A DNA stretch of 9,305 bases from Methanobacteriota archaeon. GTDB taxonomy: Archaea > Thermoplasmatota > Poseidoniia > Poseidoniales > Poseidoniaceae. Both the position numbers and the translations under genes were made by a program. Shown piece after piece: positions 6,798 through 9,305 of the stretch. How positions within the stretch are numbered: position 1 is the stretch's first letter; every line of letters begins with the position of its first letter. Where the stretch lies: NCBI GenBank assembly GCA_002728035.1, contig PBUZ01000030.1, positions 5,358 to 14,662 on the forward strand, given 5' to 3'. The notes below the pieces were generated by a model, which did not search any database, had not been told where the DNA came from, and saw nothing but the letters and a program-made list of their open reading frames with translations.

Positions 6798-7991
6798 ATG
6801 TCGCTCAGAGATCAGTTCCCCATCCTTCAACGAGAGGTCAACGGTTACCCATTGGTCTACCTCGACAACGCAGCGACCACGCAAAAGCCTCAGGTCGTGC
6901 TGGATGCGATGAACGAGTATTACTCCAAGTCCAATGCCAATGTTCACCGTGCTGTCCACACCCTCGCTGGGGAAGCGACGGAAGGCTACGAGTCGTGTCG
7001 TCGCAAACTCAAGCAACGGTTCAACGCCGACAAAGTCATCATCACGAGCGGCACGACCGAAGCCATCAACCTCGTCGCTCATGCTTGGGGCCGTGCAAAC
7101 CTCAGCAAAGGCGACGCCATCGTCCTCACCGAAATGGAACACCACTCCGACATCGTTCCGTGGCAAATGCTTGCCGAAGAACGGGGTGTGGAACTTCGCT
7201 ATGTTCCCGTCACACAACATTTCACGCTGGATATGGATGCGTTTCACCATGCTCTTGAGGGCGCAAAACTTGTCTGCGTCGTCCACACCTCCAACGTCTT
7301 GGGTGTGCGAAATCCGCTTGAGGAAATCATCACCGCTTCCCAGAACATTGGAGCCAAAGTGCTCATCGATGCCGCACAAGGCGTGCCTCATTCAACCGTT
7401 GATTTTGCAACTTTTGGTGCGGATTTCATGGCCTTTTCCGCTCACAAAATGTGCGGTCCAACCGGCATTGGTGCGTTGTTGGTTCAGCCTGAAGCATTCG
7501 AAGAAATGCAGCCCTTCATGGGTGGAGGTGACATGATTGAAACGGTCACGACCGAAGGCTCCACCTACCAAACCAACGAGCACAAGTTTGAGGCTGGAAC
7601 CCCCCGCATTGCCGAAGCCATTGGATGGTCAGCAGCGCTTGATTGGATGGATTCCTTTGATTTGGACGCTGAACATGCACGCCTGGTCAACATCGCTTCT
7701 TGGGTCGCCGAGGAACTTCGGGCCATGGGCATGACCGTCTACGGTCGCCACGAAGTGCACGATGCTGCCGTGGTCTCTTTCCTTCACCCAACCATCAACA
7801 GCGAAGATATGGCTCACCTACTGGATTCGCGAGGCTTCGCCGTGCGCACCGGCCACCACTGTGCTCAACCGCTTCTGAATCGTTTGGGAATCACCGGCAC
7901 AGTGCGGGCCTCTTTCTATGTCTACAACACCCGAGCGGAAGCGGAAGGTTTGGTCCAGGAACTCAAGGAGATCACGGAGAAGTTCGCATGA
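6798..7991 (+). CDS. sufS: SufS, PLP-dependent cysteine desulfurase
   Basis: SufS converts L-cysteine to L-alanine and leaves a persulfide on its own cysteine, the sulfur source for the SUF machinery. The 397-residue class V aminotransferase fold shows YLDNAATTQKP (21-31), the SGTTEAINLV phosphate-binding loop, TEMEHHSDIVPW with the PLP-stacking His near 115, VLIDAAQ (Asp191), FSAHKMCGPTG with the PLP lysine Lys217, and RTGHHCAQPLL with the catalytic Cys355, then VRASFYVYNT (Arg370). The short RxGxHC active-site loop marks it as group II (SufS-type) rather than NifS/IscS. GAGGTGA overlaps the sufD stop and ends 4 bases before the ATG. The stop overlaps the sufE start as ATGA. The partner acceptor SufE follows directly, as expected for this weakly active desulfurase group. 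Confidence 0.97.
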   Translation: MSLRDQFPILQREVNGYPLVYLDNAATTQKPQVVLDAMNEYYSKSNANVHRAVHTLAGEATEGYESCRRKLKQRFNADKVIITSGTTEAINLVAHAWGRANLSKGDAIVLTEMEHHSDIVPWQMLAEERGVELRYVPVTQHFTLDMDAFHHALEGAKLVCVVHTSNVLGVRNPLEEIITASQNIGAKVLIDAAQGVPHSTVDFATFGADFMAFSAHKMCGPTGIGALLVQPEAFEEMQPFMGGGDMIETVTTEGSTYQTNEHKFEAGTPRIAEAIGWSAALDWMDSFDLDAEHARLVNIASWVAEELRAMGMTVYGRHEVHDAAVVSFLHPTINSEDMAHLLDSRGFAVRTGHHCAQPLLNRLGITGTVRASFYVYNTRAEAEGLVQELKEITEKFA

Positions 7992-8404
7992 CGTTCTATC
8001 CCGAAGCGTTGCAGGAATTGGTCGAGGAGTTCCAAGAGATTGAGGACAAGCGGGAGCGCTTGGAGATGCTCTTCGAGTTGGCCGATGAAATCGTGGAATT
8101 ACCCGCTGCCGAATGGTCTGACGAAACTCGCGTACGTGGCTGCCAGTCCGAGGCGCATGTGCGTGTTGAAGTCGAAGACGGCTTGGTCCATTTCTTCGGA
8201 GCGGCTGACGCCAAGTTGGTGCAGGGCTTGATGGGCGTATTGAGCATCGCTATCGGGGGATTAACACCTGCCCAAGCCGTCCTGATCCCCGTTGATTTCG
8301 CACAAGACATGGGATTGACCAACACCTTGACGCCAAGCCGTTCCAACGGCTTTCGTAACATGTACGACAAAGTCATGAACGAGATTCGTCAACAATCGGA
8401 GTGA
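7988..8404 (+). CDS. sufE: SufE, sulfur acceptor and activator of SufS
   Basis: SufE takes the persulfide from the SufS cysteine and hands it to SufB. The 138-residue protein matches the single-domain SufE/Fe-S metabolism-associated family over its full length: ELVEEFQEIEDKRERLEMLFELA (10-32), TRVRGCQSEAHVRVE with the sulfur-accepting Cys52 (E. coli Cys51), a middle LMGVLSIAIGGLTPAQ, and the C-terminal LTPSRSNGFRNMYDKV (114-129). The family-typical GCQS and SPSRSNG motifs leave little doubt, and they set it apart from the zinc-binding SufU found in many Gram-positive suf operons. The ATG at 7988 overlaps the sufS stop (ATGA), with GGAG 8 bases upstream. An in-frame ORF extends much further upstream inside sufS, but that part is out-of-frame sufS sequence. 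Confidence 0.95.
   Translation: MTFYPEALQELVEEFQEIEDKRERLEMLFELADEIVELPAAEWSDETRVRGCQSEAHVRVEVEDGLVHFFGAADAKLVQGLMGVLSIAIGGLTPAQAVLIPVDFAQDMGLTNTLTPSRSNGFRNMYDKVMNEIRQQSE
8398..8404 (+). promoter_or_regulatory. Shine-Dalgarno site that favours the ATG start of the DUF59 gene
   Basis: GGAGTGA overlaps the sufE stop codon, and its GGAG core ends 8 bases before the ATG at 8410. The alternative GTG start at 8401 falls inside this site and has no comparable site of its own upstream. Confidence 0.5.
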
Positions 8405-8409
8405 ACGAG

Positions 8410-8727
8410 ATGACCACGAAGGAAGCCGTGATGGACAAACTGGACGAAGTTGAGGACCCGGAGTTGGAACTTTCCATCGTCGAACTTGGCTTGGTGTACG
8501 ATGTTCGTTTTGAGGACAAGAAAGAGGGCTTGCATGCCGAAGTTGACCTCACACTGACCTCTCCTGGCTGCCCTGCCGCACCTGAGATCATGGCGGCGGC
8601 TCACCGGGCTGCGCTCCAAACCGACGGACTTGCCTCGGTCCACATCAACCTCGTCTGGACGCCTCGGTGGGACCCGAAAATCCACGCCAGTGAAGATGCA
8701 CGCATGGACATGGGCATCTGGGACTGA
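8410..8727 (+). CDS. sufT: SufT-like DUF59/MIP18-family Fe-S maturation protein
   Basis: A small 105-residue protein of the MIP18/DUF59 family, whose members help deliver Fe-S clusters to target proteins and often sit at the end of suf operons. Matching segments are VEDPELELSIVELGLVYDV (14-32), VDLTLTSPGCPAAPEIM with the conserved Cys54, and INLVWTPRWDPKIHASEDARMDMGI near the C-terminus (family: VWxPPWxxxxMSEEARxxLGI). The family's tryptophan-proline segment is intact. Single-domain length and operon position fit SufT. The same fold also occurs in PaaD-type proteins and at the N-terminus of Mrp/ApbC ATPases, but no ATPase domain follows. I chose ATG 8410; a GTG at 8401 that overlaps the sufE stop as GTGA would add three residues. 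It is the last gene of the operon and has no overlap with the next gene. Confidence 0.88.
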   Translation: MTTKEAVMDKLDEVEDPELELSIVELGLVYDVRFEDKKEGLHAEVDLTLTSPGCPAAPEIMAAAHRAALQTDGLASVHINLVWTPRWDPKIHASEDARMDMGIWD

Positions 8728-8741
8728 GACGGAGTGTCTCA
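8725..8741 (+). repeat. Small dyad at the end of the suf operon
   Basis: TGAGAC-GGAGT-GTCTCA forms a perfect 6-base stem with a 5-base loop, beginning at the stop codon of the DUF59 gene. A second weak dyad, TCAAG/CTTGA (8743-8747 and 8758-8762), follows. No T-run typical of archaeal terminators comes after it, only scattered T-rich bases, so this may be a weak terminator, a processing site, an operator for the next gene, or chance. The 60-base gap to the lipoprotein gene shows no clear TATA box. Confidence 0.3.
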
Positions 8742-8787
8742 ATCAAGTTTGAACAATCTTGAAGGCGAACATGGTGACCCTCGGTTC

Positions 8788-9305
8788 ATGCGACCAGTCC
8801 ATTTCCTGCTGATGCTGGTCGTTCTCGCACCGGTCACCGGATGCCTAGGTGGCGGTGATGGAGGCTTTGAAGCGGTCGGTACCTACACCGTCGAGTCGAG
8901 CATGACCGCGGTTGAAATCGAGGCGAAGTCTGCCTACTACCAAGACGGAGGAACGGTCGAGTGGAGCGTTGATTCTTCCTCCTTTAGCGAGGCCATTGAG
9001 CAGGCCGGCGGCAACGTCGTTGGTGTGCTTTTTTCACTCACCTACGGCGAAGATGAGACCTCAGGAGGTCCGCTCTGTACCGGTGGTGAAGCCAATGCAC
9101 CCGACACGATCACAGGAACCACCACCAAGGGCGAATGGAACCTTTCGGGGTCGGGAGAAAATCCTGGGTCCCACGAGGTCAACCTGACATGGCACAATGC
9201 ATCCTTGCTCTCAGGCGTCGTTGAAGGGCTAACCAAGAGTGAAATCAAGGCCCAATTGGCCTTCGGTGAAGCGGGATTGGGCATGTACAATCTTGGTGTT
9301 ATCGT
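8788..9305 (+). CDS. Predicted secreted lipoprotein of unknown function (C-terminus cut by window edge)
   Basis: The first 172 residues are visible. The protein begins MRPVHFLLMLVVLAPVTGC: a short basic start, a hydrophobic stretch (4-16) and the lipobox V16-T17-G18-C19. Cys19 would be lipid-modified after signal peptide cleavage, anchoring the protein on the outside of the membrane. A Gly/Asp linker (LGGGDGG) follows, then a polar, Ser/Thr/Gly-rich region that looks beta-strand-rich (GTYTVESSMTAVEIE, GTVEWSVDSS, NVVGVLFSLTYG). One further cysteine is visible (Cys97). I do not recognise the family. It lies 60 bases after the suf operon on the same strand, with no overlap and no clear ribosome site, so it is probably a separate transcript. 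Nothing in the sequence ties it to Fe-S assembly. Confidence 0.8.
   Translation, partial: MRPVHFLLMLVVLAPVTGCLGGGDGGFEAVGTYTVESSMTAVEIEAKSAYYQDGGTVEWSVDSSSFSEAIEQAGGNVVGVLFSLTYGEDETSGGPLCTGGEANAPDTITGTTTKGEWNLSGSGENPGSHEVNLTWHNASLLSGVVEGLTKSEIKAQLAFGEAGLGMYNLGVI

Noticed and set aside
6759..7391. 210-residue minus-strand open frame
   Set aside because: It is antisense to the N-terminal half of sufS, where all PLP-enzyme motifs are in place.
7700..7987. Long N-terminal extension of SufE inside sufS
   Set aside because: The extra residues are sufS sequence read in another frame. SufE homology and the ribosome site both start at 7988.
1..9305. CRISPR array, tRNA or rRNA gene, insertion sequence or phage gene
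   Set aside because: I saw no spaced repeats, no cloverleaf-like sequence with TTCGA and CCA-type ends, no transposase motif and no terminal inverted repeats.

Overview
The window looks like chromosomal DNA from an archaeon of moderate GC content. A marine Group II/III-type euryarchaeon (Poseidoniales, Thermoplasmatota) is my best guess. Three things point that way. There is an archaeosine-type tRNA-guanine transglycosylase with a C-terminal PUA domain, which is an archaeal hallmark. The suf operon has an archaeal-looking TATA element about 29 nt before the first start codon, which suggests a leaderless transcript. The last gene encodes a small lipobox lipoprotein. The lineage below 'archaeon' is inference. 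I see no tRNA, rRNA, CRISPR array, transposase or phage gene. No stretch longer than 300 bases lacks a gene; the longest gap is the 135-base divergent intergenic region.

Left part (1 to about 3456, minus strand). Three genes read leftward: a NifU-like CxxC Fe-S protein, then the archaeosine transglycosylase tgtA, then an ABC-2/CcmA-type exporter ATPase cut by the window edge. They are closely spaced (50 bases, then 65 bases) and may form one transcription unit.

Middle (3457-3591). This is a divergent control region. It holds a cluster of CGGTAC half-sites arranged as direct and inverted repeats, and a TATA-like element facing the suf operon.

Right part (3592-8727, plus strand). Six genes form an essentially complete SUF iron-sulfur assembly operon, sufC-sufB-sufD-sufS-sufE-sufT. 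Gaps are 2 to 4 bases or ATGA-type overlaps, with a Shine-Dalgarno sequence before each internal gene. SufS removes sulfur from cysteine and SufE accepts it on its GCQS cysteine. The SufB-SufC2-SufD ATPase complex builds the cluster. The DUF59/MIP18-type SufT probably helps deliver clusters. The divergent NifU-like protein is a second possible scaffold or carrier.

Right end (8728-9305). A small dyad sits at the sufT stop codon. It is followed by the first 172 residues of an unrecognised secreted lipoprotein that runs off the window.

Most of the window is well-known machinery. The most unusual points are a transglycosylase that has lost two of its three family zinc cysteines and carries an archaeosine-synthase-like middle segment, a bacterial-style SufS-SufE pair in an archaeal setting, and the repeat cluster between the two Fe-S gene units.
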